A stretch of 64,000 bases of DNA from JBFKQC01 sp041627895 (lineage in GTDB: Bacteria; Pseudomonadota; Alphaproteobacteria; Rhodobacterales; Rhodobacteraceae): the NCBI GenBank assembly GCA_041627895.1, contig JBFKQC010000002.1:62001-126000 (forward strand), in the 5' to 3' direction. Position 1 is the stretch's first letter. Every line of letters begins with the position of its first letter. Below are positions 48,586-58,347 of this stretch, in pieces. The notes below the pieces were generated by a model that was given only the letters and a program-made list of their open reading frames with translations, was not told the origin of the DNA and searched no databases. The position numbers were made by a program, and so were the translations under genes.

Positions 48586-50970
48586 TTACATGGCCAACCG
48601 CAGTAGGGGTCTTCCTAGGGACATCCGCTCTGCGACCGACACGATTGACGCTGCGTTGATGCAGAAATGCCGGTGAAGTTCTCCGATCTCGCCCGTCTGG
48701 CCGAAGTGATCGACACCAAGTGGCACCAACTGGTTTCCGTGAACCGAGCCGATCCACGACAATGTTGCCGGATGCCCATCTAGCACAGTGATCAGAAGGC
48801 AATGTCGCGGAAGCGGCGCGAGCAGGCGTTCGATGTGCGATGTGGCGGAGGAATTGCCCCGCAGCCGGGCGCGCCGCGCAGCGGCCCATCCCGCATGAAG
48901 CCGATCAGCCGATGTCACGGCGAGAACGCCAATGTCCCTCCGGTCGTTTGCGATCCGACCGGCCGCCTCGATCGCGGCTGGCGCGACAGCACCTTGATAG
49001 GCGATGACGATTTCTGCATTTGGTCCGGGTTCGCGGAGCCAGTAACCCCCGTCGATCACCCCCTGCCTGAACGCGTCGTTTCGCCGGTCTGAGGGCTGTT
49101 CAAGCGGCCGAGTGGACAGGCGCAAGTAGACCGCACCGCCCGCCGAATCCTTCAGGAAGGTTCTCGGGTCTGGCGCGGCCGCATCATGTCGCTGCATGTG
49201 CTCGAACCCCCAATCCATGATCACGGACAACTCATCGGCAAAGGCGGGCTCGAACGCCGACAAACCGTCCTGGCTCATGCCGATCAGCGGGGTTCCGATG
49301 GACTGGTGGGCGCCGCCCTCGGGGGCAAGCGTCACGCCAGACGGCGTTCCCGCGATCATGAAGCGCGCGTCCTGGTAGCAGGCATAGTTCAGCGCATCGA
49401 GACCGCGCGCGACGAAGGGGTCGTAGACCGTGCCCACCGGTAGCAGCCGCTCGCCGAAGAGGGAATGGCTGAGGCCGGCGGCGCCGAGGCCCAGGAAAAG
49501 GTTCATCTCGGCGATGCCCAGTTCCAGGTGCTGGCCCTCCGGTGTGAAATTCCATTTCTGGCTGGAGGGGATGTTCTCGGCCTTGAAGGTGTCGGACCGC
49601 GGGTCGCGGGCAAACAGGCCGCGGCGGTTCACCCAGGGGCTGAGGCCGGTCGAGACGGTTACGTCCGGCGACATGGTCACGATGCGGTCGGCCATCTCGC
49701 TTTCGGATTTCGCCAGCCGGTCGAGGATCTTGCCAAACGCGCCTTGTGTCGATTGCACCTTGTCGTCCAGCCAGATCGGACCGTCGCCATCGTAACGGCG
49801 CGCCGTGTGACGGCGGGTGCCCCTGGCGAAGAACGGCACGCGGCCGAGGAAGGCGGTCAACTCGGCCCGGTTTCCGACGGTCGCCAGCGGCTCCCACTCC
49901 GCTCCCGCCGGCACGGCCATGGAGGCCTGAAACGCCTCCATCTGCGCGGTGGTCATCAGGCCGCCATGGTTATCCTTGTGCCCGGCCAGCGGGGTACCCC
50001 AGCCCTTGATCGTGTAGGCGAGAAAGACCGTGGGACGGTCGTCGGTGACGCCTGCGAAGGTCTCGCACAGCGACTCGACACAATGGCCGCCGAGGTTGTT
50101 CATCAGCTCGGCCAGTTCGGTATCGCTGCGCCGTTCTAGCAGCCCGGTCACCTCACCCTGGTCGCCGAGGCCGTCCATCAGGCGCTGCCGCCAGGCCGCG
50201 CCGCCCTTGTAGGTCAGCGCCGCATAGAGATCGTTCGGGCAGCGGTCGATCCAGTCGCGCAGGCGCTCGCCGCCCGGCTCGGTAAAAGCCGAACGCTGAA
50301 GCGCTCCGTACTTCAGGCGCACGACGCGCCATCCGAAGGCCGCGAAGGTGCCTTCGATTCGTTGCCACAGCCCTTCGCGCACCACGCCGTCCAGCGACTG
50401 GCGGTTGTAGTCGATGACCCACCAAGTGTTGCGGAGGTCATTCTTCCAGCCTTCCTGCAGGCATTCATAGACGTTGCCCTCATCCAGTTCGGCGTCGCCG
50501 ACCAGCGCCACCATGCGGCCCTCGCGCCGGCCCGCCGCCCAACCGTGCGCGTGGATGTAGTCCTGCACCAGGGACGCAAACGAGGTGATCGCGACGCCGA
50601 GGCCCACCGAGCCGGTGGAGAAATCCACGTCGTCGGTGTCCTTGGTGCGGCTTGGATAGGATTGCGCACCGCCGAAGCCGCGGAAGTTCACCAGGTTCTC
50701 GCGCGTCTGATTGCCCATCAGATACTGCATGGCGTGGAAAACGGGCGAGGCGTGCGGCTTGACCGCCACCCGGTCCTCGGGCCGGAGCGCGTTGAAGTAG
50801 AGCGCCGTCATGATCGACACCATCGAGGCCGAGGAGGCCTGGTGGCCGCCGATCTTCACGCCATGCTCTTCCTTTTCGCGGATGTGGTTGGCGTGGTGGA
50901 TCGTCCAGCAGGCAAGCCACAGTAGGCGCCGCTCGACGGCTTTCAGGTGACGAATCTCTTGTTCGTTCAT
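48586..50970 (-). CDS. AceE-type thiamine-dependent 2-oxoacid dehydrogenase E1 / transketolase-family protein
   Basis: 794-aa thiamine-diphosphate enzyme of the homodimeric E1 (AceE/MdeB) type. ATG 50970 opens MNEQEIRHLKAVERRLLWLACW; upstream in-frame codons look unrelated. The ThDP/Mg site is GDAELDEGNVYECLQEGWKN (~165-185); GGHQASSASMVSIMTALYF and FRGFGGAQSYPSRTKD match AceE. The second half has the transketolase pyrimidine domain (GQHLELGIAEMNLFLGLG) and C-terminal domain. No E2 or E3 gene is near. In the methionine-degradation locus mde, an AceE-like MdeB pairs with an Lrp-like MdeR; here too an Lrp gene is divergent, so a 2-oxoacid from amino-acid breakdown is a reasonable substrate guess. 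Confidence 0.85.
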   Translation of the reverse strand: MNEQEIRHLKAVERRLLWLACWTIHHANHIREKEEHGVKIGGHQASSASMVSIMTALYFNALRPEDRVAVKPHASPVFHAMQYLMGNQTRENLVNFRGFGGAQSYPSRTKDTDDVDFSTGSVGLGVAITSFASLVQDYIHAHGWAAGRREGRMVALVGDAELDEGNVYECLQEGWKNDLRNTWWVIDYNRQSLDGVVREGLWQRIEGTFAAFGWRVVRLKYGALQRSAFTEPGGERLRDWIDRCPNDLYAALTYKGGAAWRQRLMDGLGDQGEVTGLLERRSDTELAELMNNLGGHCVESLCETFAGVTDDRPTVFLAYTIKGWGTPLAGHKDNHGGLMTTAQMEAFQASMAVPAGAEWEPLATVGNRAELTAFLGRVPFFARGTRRHTARRYDGDGPIWLDDKVQSTQGAFGKILDRLAKSESEMADRIVTMSPDVTVSTGLSPWVNRRGLFARDPRSDTFKAENIPSSQKWNFTPEGQHLELGIAEMNLFLGLGAAGLSHSLFGERLLPVGTVYDPFVARGLDALNYACYQDARFMIAGTPSGVTLAPEGGAHQSIGTPLIGMSQDGLSAFEPAFADELSVIMDWGFEHMQRHDAAAPDPRTFLKDSAGGAVYLRLSTRPLEQPSDRRNDAFRQGVIDGGYWLREPGPNAEIVIAYQGAVAPAAIEAAGRIANDRRDIGVLAVTSADRLHAGWAAARRARLRGNSSATSHIERLLAPLPRHCLLITVLDGHPATLSWIGSVHGNQLVPLGVDHFGQTGEIGELHRHFCINAASIVSVAERMSLGRPLLRLAM

Positions 50971-51121
50971 GTCGCGGCCCCAGGGTCGTGCGCCGGGCGA
51001 TTCGGCGGCAGGTTGCGCCCGCACTGTGCCCGCATCCGCGCCGAATGTGCTGCCGAAGTTGACATATCTGTTTACAGGTTTCGGCATCTATTGCACATTG
51101 CGGGCACCAAGGGAGCAGAAA

Positions 51122-51589
51122 ATGCCAAAACGGGAACTCGACGCAACAGATATACGAATACTGAACGCGCTTCAGGCGCAGGGCCGTCTGACAAACGTCG
51201 ATCTTGCCGCACATGTGGGGCTGTCACCCTCGCCATGCCTCGCCCGGGTCAAGGCGCTTGAACACGCCGGGGTCATCGACAGCTACGTGGCGCTGGTAAG
51301 GCCCGAGGCGGTCGGCCACGGCGTCAACGTCTTCATTCAGGTCACGCTCGAACGCCAGGTCGAGCAGGCGCTGGAAAGGTTCGAGGCGCGGATGATGGCC
51401 TTCGACGAGGTGATGGAATGCTACCTGATGACCGGCGACAGCGATTATTTGGTGCGTCTGGTACTGCCCGACATGGAAAGCCTGCAGCGATTCATCGTGA
51501 AGGAATTGACCACCATCCCGGGTGTCGCCAATATCCGGTCGAGTTTTGCCTTGAAGCAGGTTAAGTACAAAACCGCACTTCCCCTGTAG
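51122..51589 (+). CDS. Lrp/AsnC-family transcriptional regulator
   Basis: 155-aa regulator, ATG 51122 after GGGAGCAG. N-terminal HTH (LDATDIRILNALQAQGRLTNVDLAAHVGLSPSPCLARVKALE) and C-terminal RAM ligand-binding domain (VECYLMTGDSDYLVRLVLPD, ~95-115, and ELTTIPGVANIRSSFALKQVK). Divergent from the E1 gene across a 150-bp region containing TTGACA at 51059 and CTGTTTACAG. It very probably regulates the E1 gene in response to an amino acid. Confidence 0.93.
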   Translation: MPKRELDATDIRILNALQAQGRLTNVDLAAHVGLSPSPCLARVKALEHAGVIDSYVALVRPEAVGHGVNVFIQVTLERQVEQALERFEARMMAFDEVMECYLMTGDSDYLVRLVLPDMESLQRFIVKELTTIPGVANIRSSFALKQVKYKTALPL

Positions 51590-51658
51590 GGCCGCAACGG
51601 ATGAGAGGACCCGTGGGCGGCCCATCCCGACATTGCGAGGCGCAATAAACATGAGGCA

Positions 51659-51687
51659 TTGATATCCGCGCCGATTAAGCTTAGATT
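51659..51687 (+). promoter_or_regulatory. Sigma-70-type promoter of the GntR gene
   Basis: TTGATA (51659) and TAGATT (51682) with 17-bp spacing. The 19-bp operator begins inside the -10, consistent with autorepression. Confidence 0.6.
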
Positions 51688-51704
51688 GTAAACTGAATTT
51701 ACAA
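51686..51704. promoter_or_regulatory. GntR-type operator 1 (autoregulatory)
   Basis: TTGTAAACTGAATTTACAA has perfect 7-bp arms TTGTAAA/TTTACAA. It overlaps the -10 and start of transcription of the GntR gene, 20 bp before its start codon. 15 of 19 bases match the operator at 62941. Confidence 0.8.
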
Positions 51705-51724
51705 CTTTGGCCCGTGGAGGTTAC

Positions 51725-52492
51725 GTGGCATTGGCGAGGTTATCGGCAAAGCAGGCCGTCGGTTTCACGACGGACAAGGGCAACTCGCCGCTGAACCGTA
51801 CGAGCTATGCGGATCAGGCCTATGCCTACCTGTTTCATCAGATCACAAGTGGCGTCTACGCGGAAGGCGAGGCGTTGCCGTCGGAAAACGAGCTTTGCGC
51901 ACTGTTCGGCATCTCTCGGCCGGTGATCCGAAAGGCGCTGGAAAAACTGCGCGAGGACGACCTGATCGAGTCGCGGCGGGGGGCCGGGTCGTTCGTGAAG
52001 CCGCGCGTGCGGGTCTCGGCGAAGGACGATGTGACGGCCGGCCGGCTGCGCGAATTGCTGATGAACCTGGAGTTCCGGAAGGTCATCGAACCCGAATCCG
52101 CGTTCCTTGCCGCGCAGCGCCGGACCGACGCCGATCTCGCGATCATCAAGGCCGCCGTGGACGAGTTCGAGGATTACTGCGTGCGCCAGGGCAAGGTCGG
52201 CCGCCATCTGGATTTCAAGTTCCACCATGCCGTGGCAACCGCCAGCGGCAACCGCCGCTTCGTCGAGGCGATCGCGGCGGTCGAATACGACGTGGACAAC
52301 GCCGTCAACCTCGCCCGCTACCTGGGCCGGTTCGACCACCTGGAGCGATCCAAGAAAGTCTGGAAAGAGCATCTGGGGATGTACGAGGCCATCGAACGCC
52401 AGGACGCCGAGCAGGCGCGGCGGCTGATGGCCGACCACCTGGAGCAGGCGCGGCTCCGGATGATGAGCCCGCAGACATCCGCCAAGGGCTGA
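51725..52492 (+). CDS. GntR-family regulator, FadR/FCD subfamily
   Basis: 255-aa regulator. I use GTG 51725, which has GGAGG 5 bases upstream; a TTG 18 bp earlier would overlap the operator edge. Winged-helix HTH: YADQAYAYLFHQITSGVYAEGEALPSENELCALFGISRPVIRKALEKL (~25-75). FCD effector domain with metal-binding residues Asp/His in HLDFKFHHAVATASGN and MADHLEQAR. It is convergent with the nine-gene catabolic operon. Operators at its own promoter and at both other promoters of the cluster imply that it is the cluster-specific repressor. Confidence 0.94.
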   Translation: MALARLSAKQAVGFTTDKGNSPLNRTSYADQAYAYLFHQITSGVYAEGEALPSENELCALFGISRPVIRKALEKLREDDLIESRRGAGSFVKPRVRVSAKDDVTAGRLRELLMNLEFRKVIEPESAFLAAQRRTDADLAIIKAAVDEFEDYCVRQGKVGRHLDFKFHHAVATASGNRRFVEAIAAVEYDVDNAVNLARYLGRFDHLERSKKVWKEHLGMYEAIERQDAEQARRLMADHLEQARLRMMSPQTSAKG

Positions 52493-52518
52493 CCTGTGGC
52501 TGCGTCATTGCCCGGCGG

Positions 52519-53346
52519 TCAGGCGCCGGGATCGGCGTCCAGCCGGACGATCCCGGACATGCCGGCCAGCGGCGCAGGATAGCGGCGCAGCACATCGGGG
52601 TCGTGGCCCGGCACGACGTGGCCGGGCGACGGCGCCAGGCGCCGGATTGTCCGGAAGCCGTCAAGCATGTCCGCGACGCTGTCGACCAGCGGGAACGGCG
52701 CGTCGCGCTCGACATTGGCGTAATAATGCGCCGCATCCGAGGCCAGCACCAACCGGCCCCGCCGCGTGTTCACGGTGACGAGTTGAAGCCCGCGCGAATG
52801 CCCGCCGACGAGATGCACATGGACGCCGGGCGCGATCTCGGCGGTTCCATCGTGGAACTGGACGCGTCCCGCGTAGACCCAGCGAAGAAGGGTCGCCACG
52901 TCGTCGACCGAATAGGGCCGGCGCAGCGTGGCATGGCACATACAGGGACCTGTGCAATAAGCCATCTCGCGCGCCTGCAGGTGATAGCGCGCATTGTCGT
53001 AAAGGCCGTGGTTCCCGGCATGGTCCCAGTGCAGATGCGTCAGGATCACGTCGCCGACGCGGTCGGGCGCGATGCCGAGGGCGCGCAGCCCGTCCTCGAT
53101 CGGCAGCACGAGCTCGCGCGACCGCGCCGCGCCCTGCGCCCGGTCGAACCCGGTGTCGACCGCGATCACCCGGTCGCCGTGGCGCAGGACCCAGGCGAAA
53201 AAGCTCATCGGCATCGGCGCGTCATGGCGGTCGAAGCCGTCAGGCAGCGGCGCGATGAAGTTCTCGAATGTCAGGCGTCCGGCGTGGCGGCCGTATTCGA
53301 TGGCATGAACCTCCCACTCCGGGAGAGCGCCCGTCGGGGCGGACAT
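52519..53346 (-). CDS. Metallo-beta-lactamase-fold hydrolase (AHL-lactonase-like)
   Basis: 275-aa hydrolase. Zn ligands are in THLHWDHAGNH (~103-110), the His of LVGGHSRGLQ (~180), Asp of LASDAAHYY and His of VVPGHDP. The closest general group is the N-acyl-homoserine-lactonase family, which also includes other lactone hydrolases; in a catabolic operon it more likely opens a lactone or thioester intermediate than a quorum signal. No signal peptide. Last gene of the minus operon; its ATG is 1 base after the TtuC-like stop. Confidence 0.88.
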   Translation of the reverse strand: MSAPTGALPEWEVHAIEYGRHAGRLTFENFIAPLPDGFDRHDAPMPMSFFAWVLRHGDRVIAVDTGFDRAQGAARSRELVLPIEDGLRALGIAPDRVGDVILTHLHWDHAGNHGLYDNARYHLQAREMAYCTGPCMCHATLRRPYSVDDVATLLRWVYAGRVQFHDGTAEIAPGVHVHLVGGHSRGLQLVTVNTRRGRLVLASDAAHYYANVERDAPFPLVDSVADMLDGFRTIRRLAPSPGHVVPGHDPDVLRRYPAPLAGMSGIVRLDADPGA

Positions 53347-53347
53347 C

Positions 53348-54457
<1,110 letters not shown>

Positions 54458-54541
54458 GTCTTTCCTGTTGCGCGGGCGAGAGATCGACCGCGAAGTGTGT
54501 CTCGGCGCACCGGGCAGATCCCGGCGCGGTGGGTCCTTCCG

Positions 54542-54841
54542 TCAGTCCGCCCGCTGCGCCGCCCGGCGGCTTCGCAGGTTATGGACGTGCACATGCGCAC
54601 CGCGTGCGATGGCAATGCGGGCCTCGCCGATGGTTGTGCCGTATTTCACGATCGGTGCACCAGAGGCAATGTCCCCCAGCGCCAGCTTGTGGCCCATGGG
54701 CACGCTCTCGGCGGCCGCGAGTTCGATGATGGTGTCGCCGCGTTTGACGCGCAGCACGTCCCCGGCAGAGACGGCGCGCAACACCGTGGCGACGTTGTCG
54801 CCGACCGACAGCGCGATGGCATCAAAGACCATCGGCCCCAT
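54542..54841 (-). CDS. UxaA/SuyA-type lyase small subunit (SAF domain)
   Basis: 99 aa, the SAF domain that in altronate/galactarate dehydratases is the N-terminal part of one chain. GHKLALGDIASGAPIVKYGTTIG followed by AHVHVHNL is the family signature. Here it is a separate gene 14 bp after the large subunit. Split forms include (2R)-sulfolactate sulfo-lyase SuyAB. It would act as a complex with the 385-aa subunit. ATG 54841 has a purine-rich GAAGGGG site just upstream. Confidence 0.88.
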   Translation of the reverse strand: MGPMVFDAIALSVGDNVATVLRAVSAGDVLRVKRGDTIIELAAAESVPMGHKLALGDIASGAPIVKYGTTIGEARIAIARGAHVHVHNLRSRRAAQRAD

Positions 54842-54855
54842 ATCCCCTTCGCCCC

Positions 54856-56013
54856 TCACAGCGCCGCTCCGAACCGGCTGACGACCTCGTCGCCCTCGCC
54901 GAGGATTTCGCCCCAGGTGGGGGTGCCGCCGGCGACGTCGGTAAGGGTTGCCAGCAGGCGCTCGGCCAGCGCCTTGGGCGCCTCCTGGCCCAGAAACCCG
55001 GCATGGGCGTCGAAATCGAGTTGCCCGTCGAGCCGGGCGCAGGTTTCGGGGTTGGCGCTGACCTTGACGGTCGGGCTCAGCGCGCTGACATAGGAGTTGC
55101 CGACACCCGTGGTGAACAGGATCAGTTGCGCGCCGGCGGCCACGAAGCCGGTCAGCGATTCCGGGGCATAGGCCGGGGCGTCCATCACCCAAAGCCCCGG
55201 ACCCCGCGGCGCCTCGGCATAGCCCAAGAGCCCCTCAATCCGGCGGCTGCCCGATTTGGCGGCGCTGCCAAGCGATTTCTCTTCGATTGTCGAAAGCCCC
55301 GCCGCGATGTTCGTCGGCGTGGGATTGGTGCCCAGAAGGTCCACCCCAGCCGCGACGGCGGCCGCTTCGCGCCGCTCGACCGAGGCCACGATGTCGGCGG
55401 CAACCTCCGGGGTCCGCGCCCGGGTCGCCAGCAGATGCTCGGCGCCAAGCCACTCCAGCGTTTCGCCAAGGATCGCGGTACCGCCCGCATCGACCAGCGC
55501 GTCGGCCACCCGCCCGAGCAGAGGATTGGCAACGAGGCCCGAACTGGGGTCGGATCGCCCGCATTCGAGACCTACGGTCAGCGCCGAAAGCGGCACGGTC
55601 GACCGGCGCAGGCGCGACATCTCGCGGATCAGCCGCGCCCCGGTCCGCGTGGCGCGCGCCACCATCTCGAAGACGTCGTTCCCGCACCCGTCCATGCTGA
55701 TCGCGGCGTGCGCCTTGCCGAGCGGTGCGATCTGGCCGGCCATCTGTTCCAGCACCTTCGGGTTGTCACCCAGCAACAGCACCGCGCCGGCATTGGAATG
55801 CCCGGCAAGGCCCAGGGCCGCGCGATCGTGGATCGCCTTGTCGTCGCCGATCAGACCGGCCTCGTAGGGCAGGACCACGCAGGCCGCATCGCGCAGGGAG
55901 GACGCGATGCGGCGGGCGGCGGGCCCGGTCAGCCCGCCCACGGACAGAACAAGGAGCCGGTTTCGGACGCCGACACGGCCATCGGGCCGCCGATATCCCA
56001 GGAACTCGCCCAC
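54856..56013 (-). CDS. UxaA/SuyB-type lyase large subunit
   Basis: 385 aa, the C-terminal catalytic part of the altronate/galactarate dehydratase family. FLGYRRPDGRVGVRNRLLVL at the start, ISMDGCGNDVFEM (~110), LTVGLECGRSDPSSGLVANP (~150) and LGTNPTPTNIAAGLSTIEEKSLGSAAKSG (~225-255) are conserved, with Cys in DGCGN and ECGRSD as likely metal ligands. Encoded with the separate small subunit, as in SuyAB. Reaction is either dehydration of a sugar acid or elimination of sulphite from sulfolactate; I cannot decide from sequence alone. Confidence 0.9.
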   Translation of the reverse strand: MGEFLGYRRPDGRVGVRNRLLVLSVGGLTGPAARRIASSLRDAACVVLPYEAGLIGDDKAIHDRAALGLAGHSNAGAVLLLGDNPKVLEQMAGQIAPLGKAHAAISMDGCGNDVFEMVARATRTGARLIREMSRLRRSTVPLSALTVGLECGRSDPSSGLVANPLLGRVADALVDAGGTAILGETLEWLGAEHLLATRARTPEVAADIVASVERREAAAVAAGVDLLGTNPTPTNIAAGLSTIEEKSLGSAAKSGSRRIEGLLGYAEAPRGPGLWVMDAPAYAPESLTGFVAAGAQLILFTTGVGNSYVSALSPTVKVSANPETCARLDGQLDFDAHAGFLGQEAPKALAERLLATLTDVAGGTPTWGEILGEGDEVVSRFGAAL

Positions 56014-56035
56014 GATCCCGTCCCCGGCTCCCGCT

Positions 56036-56950
56036 CTAACTTGCCTTGGCCAATGGCGCGTCGATCCGCGCCTTCACGCCGAGCTTCTCTTCCAGCATGA
56101 ACTGCAACCGTGCCGTGTCGCGGTCGCCGTGGCCGGCGACGATGGCCGCATCGAGTGCCGCCAGGCCGCCCCGGCCGATCCGGGACGGGATGCCCAGGCG
56201 CTCTTCCAGTTCCACCGCCAGGCGCACGTCCTTTGCCGCGAGGCGGATCGCGAAGCCCGGCGAGTCGTCGCCCAAAAAGCCCTTCTTCGGCATCGCGGTC
56301 GAGAACTGGCTGTTCCAGGCCATGGTGTTTTTCATGACCTTCTGCATCATCTCGAGCTTTAGGCCGCATTTCAGACCCAGCGCGATGGCCTCGGTGTTGG
56401 CGACCATGATGGTCGTGGCCAGCACGTTGTTGGTGATCTTCATCGCGTGGCCCATGCCGGGTCCGCCGCAGTAATATTTCTCGTTGCCCATGCAATCGAG
56501 CACGGGCTCGGCCTTGGCGATGGCTTCCGCCTCGCCGCCGATCATCAGCGTCAGCGTGCCGGTCACGGCATGTTCCGAAGTCTTGCCGACGGGCGAGTCG
56601 ACCAGGTTCATGCCGCGCTTGCGCAGCTCGTCCCCGATCCGCTGCGAGGTCTGCGGGTCGATGGTGCTCATCTCGATCACGATGCCGCCCTTGGGCAGCC
56701 CCTCGGCGACGCCGTCCTTGCCTAGGATCGCGCCATCGACATGGTGCGGTTCCGGCAGCATCGTCACCACGAAATCGCTCGCAGCGCCGACCTCGCGCGG
56801 GGTCGCGCAGGCGGTCGCGCCGGCATCCACCAGGCGCTTGACCGCGTCGGGGTTAAGGTCGAAGACCGAGAGCGAATGACCACCCTTCAGTATGTTCAGC
56901 GCCATGGGAGCGCCCATGACGCCCAGGCCGATGAAACCCACGTTGGCCAT
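56036..56950 (-). CDS. YihU/GarR-like beta-hydroxyacid dehydrogenase
   Basis: 304-aa NAD(P)-dependent reductase. Rossmann GFIGLGVMGAPMALN (~5-18), catalytic Lys in GHAMKITNNVL (~170). At the substrate-binding loop, where GarR/HIBADH have DAPVSGG, it reads DSPVGKTSEHAVTGTL (~118-132). That is close to the PVGRTS loop of sulfolactaldehyde reductase YihU, where Arg-Thr-Ser contacts the sulphonate (from memory of the family). This favours a sulphonate or similarly charged C3 substrate, but Lys in place of Arg needs testing. Fifth gene of the nine-gene operon. Confidence 0.9.
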   Translation of the reverse strand: MANVGFIGLGVMGAPMALNILKGGHSLSVFDLNPDAVKRLVDAGATACATPREVGAASDFVVTMLPEPHHVDGAILGKDGVAEGLPKGGIVIEMSTIDPQTSQRIGDELRKRGMNLVDSPVGKTSEHAVTGTLTLMIGGEAEAIAKAEPVLDCMGNEKYYCGGPGMGHAMKITNNVLATTIMVANTEAIALGLKCGLKLEMMQKVMKNTMAWNSQFSTAMPKKGFLGDDSPGFAIRLAAKDVRLAVELEERLGIPSRIGRGGLAALDAAIVAGHGDRDTARLQFMLEEKLGVKARIDAPLAKAS

Positions 56951-57036
56951 GCGTTTCCCTTTCGAATGGCAGTTGTATCGGTGTCCCGGGCGCAGATCCG
57001 TGGGATCGGGTCGCGCCCGGGTCGTTTTGGGTCAGA

Positions 57037-58272
57037 TCAGGCCTGCTCGGACCACTGATCCATGTTCCAAAGCGGCAGGCCGCGCAGGTCATTGACGTCC
57101 GTCCGGGTGAACTCCGACGCGGCGGTCTTGGCCCCCAGGATCTCGAAGGCCTGCTTGGCCAACGGCGCGGTCAGCTCGAAAGCGCCCTTGACCTGGGCCC
57201 AGCTCAGCGGGTCCTCGATCACGCCGCCGTCGACGAGGTACTGCGACGCCTGCTGCACAGCGCGCGCCTCGCTGACGGTGGGCCAGGCCCAGCCGCGGTG
57301 GAAGATCAGGTCGTCGTTCACCACCTTCGCGCCGTCCTCCGGCTCCAGCTGCCAGTAATCCTTGACCAGTTGCGACACGGCGCCCGGGTCCTGGGCCGAG
57401 AGCGTGGCCACCGCGTCCTGCTGCGCGGCCATGAAGGCGGTCACGACGTTCGGATGCTTCTCGGCCAGCGAGTTGCGGACCACCCAGAACGACCTGTGGA
57501 CATAGTAGCCCTCGGGGTAGAACGGCGAGTTCAGGACCGACGGCACCTGGATGCCCGCGCCGGTGCCCAGCGGCCCGTCGTAGAACTCTTCGGTGTAGCC
57601 GTAGGAGTTCCAGATCGCCCGCGTGCCTTTCTTGGCGGCGGCAAGATACATGGGCTGGATCGCGATGGCCGCGTCGAGCCCGGTTGGCACAGCCGCGGCC
57701 TGGCTCAGGACCGGCACGTTGATCAGGTTGATGCCAAGCTCGCGCGGATCGGCCGAGCCAAGCTCCCAGCGCAGCATCTGGCTGAGCGCGTTGTAGGGAT
57801 CGCCGCCCAAGAGCGAGCCGACGGTCTTGCCTTTCAGGTCCTCAGGCTTGCGGATGCCGCGGCCTTCGCGGGTCACGATCAGGAAACGCAAACGGCCCTC
57901 GCCAACAACCATGAGGCTCAGCGGCAGTCCGGCAGCGATCGAGCGGATGATCGGCGTGTTGCCCCACATGCCCATGTCCAGATCGTCGGCGACAAACGCC
58001 TCGACCTGCGGCATCGCGGTCGGGTAATCGCGCCAGTCGACGGTCAGCTCATAGCCGAGATCGGCGGCGTACTTCTCGAACAGCTTGTTCTCGATCATGT
58101 AGGCGGTCATCGGCGCGTTGCCGGCGGCCCAGGGGATCCGGCCGACCGAAACCGTGATCTTGTCGGTTGCAGCGCGGACGATGCCGGGCGCGGCAAGCAG
58201 CGCGCCTGTGGCGGCGCCGCGGACCAGGAACGACCGGCGGTTGAGGGCGAGTCTTGAAAGAGCGTCGGACAT
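57037..58272 (-). CDS. NitT/TauT-type ABC binding protein
   Basis: 411-aa periplasmic substrate-binding protein with GGGAGGAAAACC ribosome site. Tat-type signal peptide: LNRRSFLVRGAATGALLAAPG (~9-30). The domain continues VSVGRIPWAAGNAPMTAYMIENKLFEKYAADLGYELTVDWRDYPTAMPQV and LKGKTVGSLLGGDPYNALSQ, typical of the nitrate/sulphonate/taurine (SsuA/TauA) family, and is longer than most. Family ligands include sulphonates, taurine, nitrate and pyrimidine precursors. Fourth gene of the operon, after the ATPase. Confidence 0.92.
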   Translation of the reverse strand: MSDALSRLALNRRSFLVRGAATGALLAAPGIVRAATDKITVSVGRIPWAAGNAPMTAYMIENKLFEKYAADLGYELTVDWRDYPTAMPQVEAFVADDLDMGMWGNTPIIRSIAAGLPLSLMVVGEGRLRFLIVTREGRGIRKPEDLKGKTVGSLLGGDPYNALSQMLRWELGSADPRELGINLINVPVLSQAAAVPTGLDAAIAIQPMYLAAAKKGTRAIWNSYGYTEEFYDGPLGTGAGIQVPSVLNSPFYPEGYYVHRSFWVVRNSLAEKHPNVVTAFMAAQQDAVATLSAQDPGAVSQLVKDYWQLEPEDGAKVVNDDLIFHRGWAWPTVSEARAVQQASQYLVDGGVIEDPLSWAQVKGAFELTAPLAKQAFEILGAKTAASEFTRTDVNDLRGLPLWNMDQWSEQA

Positions 58273-58347
58273 GGTTTTCCTCCCTTGATCCGAAACTGGG
58301 GTTCCGAACCTTGTCCGGAACGGGTTGGCGAAACGGGTGGCCGCGGA

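Noticed and set aside
48491..48889. Minus-strand 132-codon frame extending past the E1 stop as a possible frameshifted E1 tail
   Set aside because: E1 already reaches a normal C-terminal length; the alternative frame shows no E1-like sequence.
51059..51090. TTGACA as part of a full sigma-70 promoter for the Lrp gene
   Set aside because: No acceptable -10 at 16-19 bp spacing; kept only as a remark in the Lrp entry.
52519..53346. Quorum-quenching AHL lactonase
   Set aside because: Family resemblance exists, but position as last gene of a catabolic operon makes a metabolic lactone or ester substrate more likely; no quorum gene is near.
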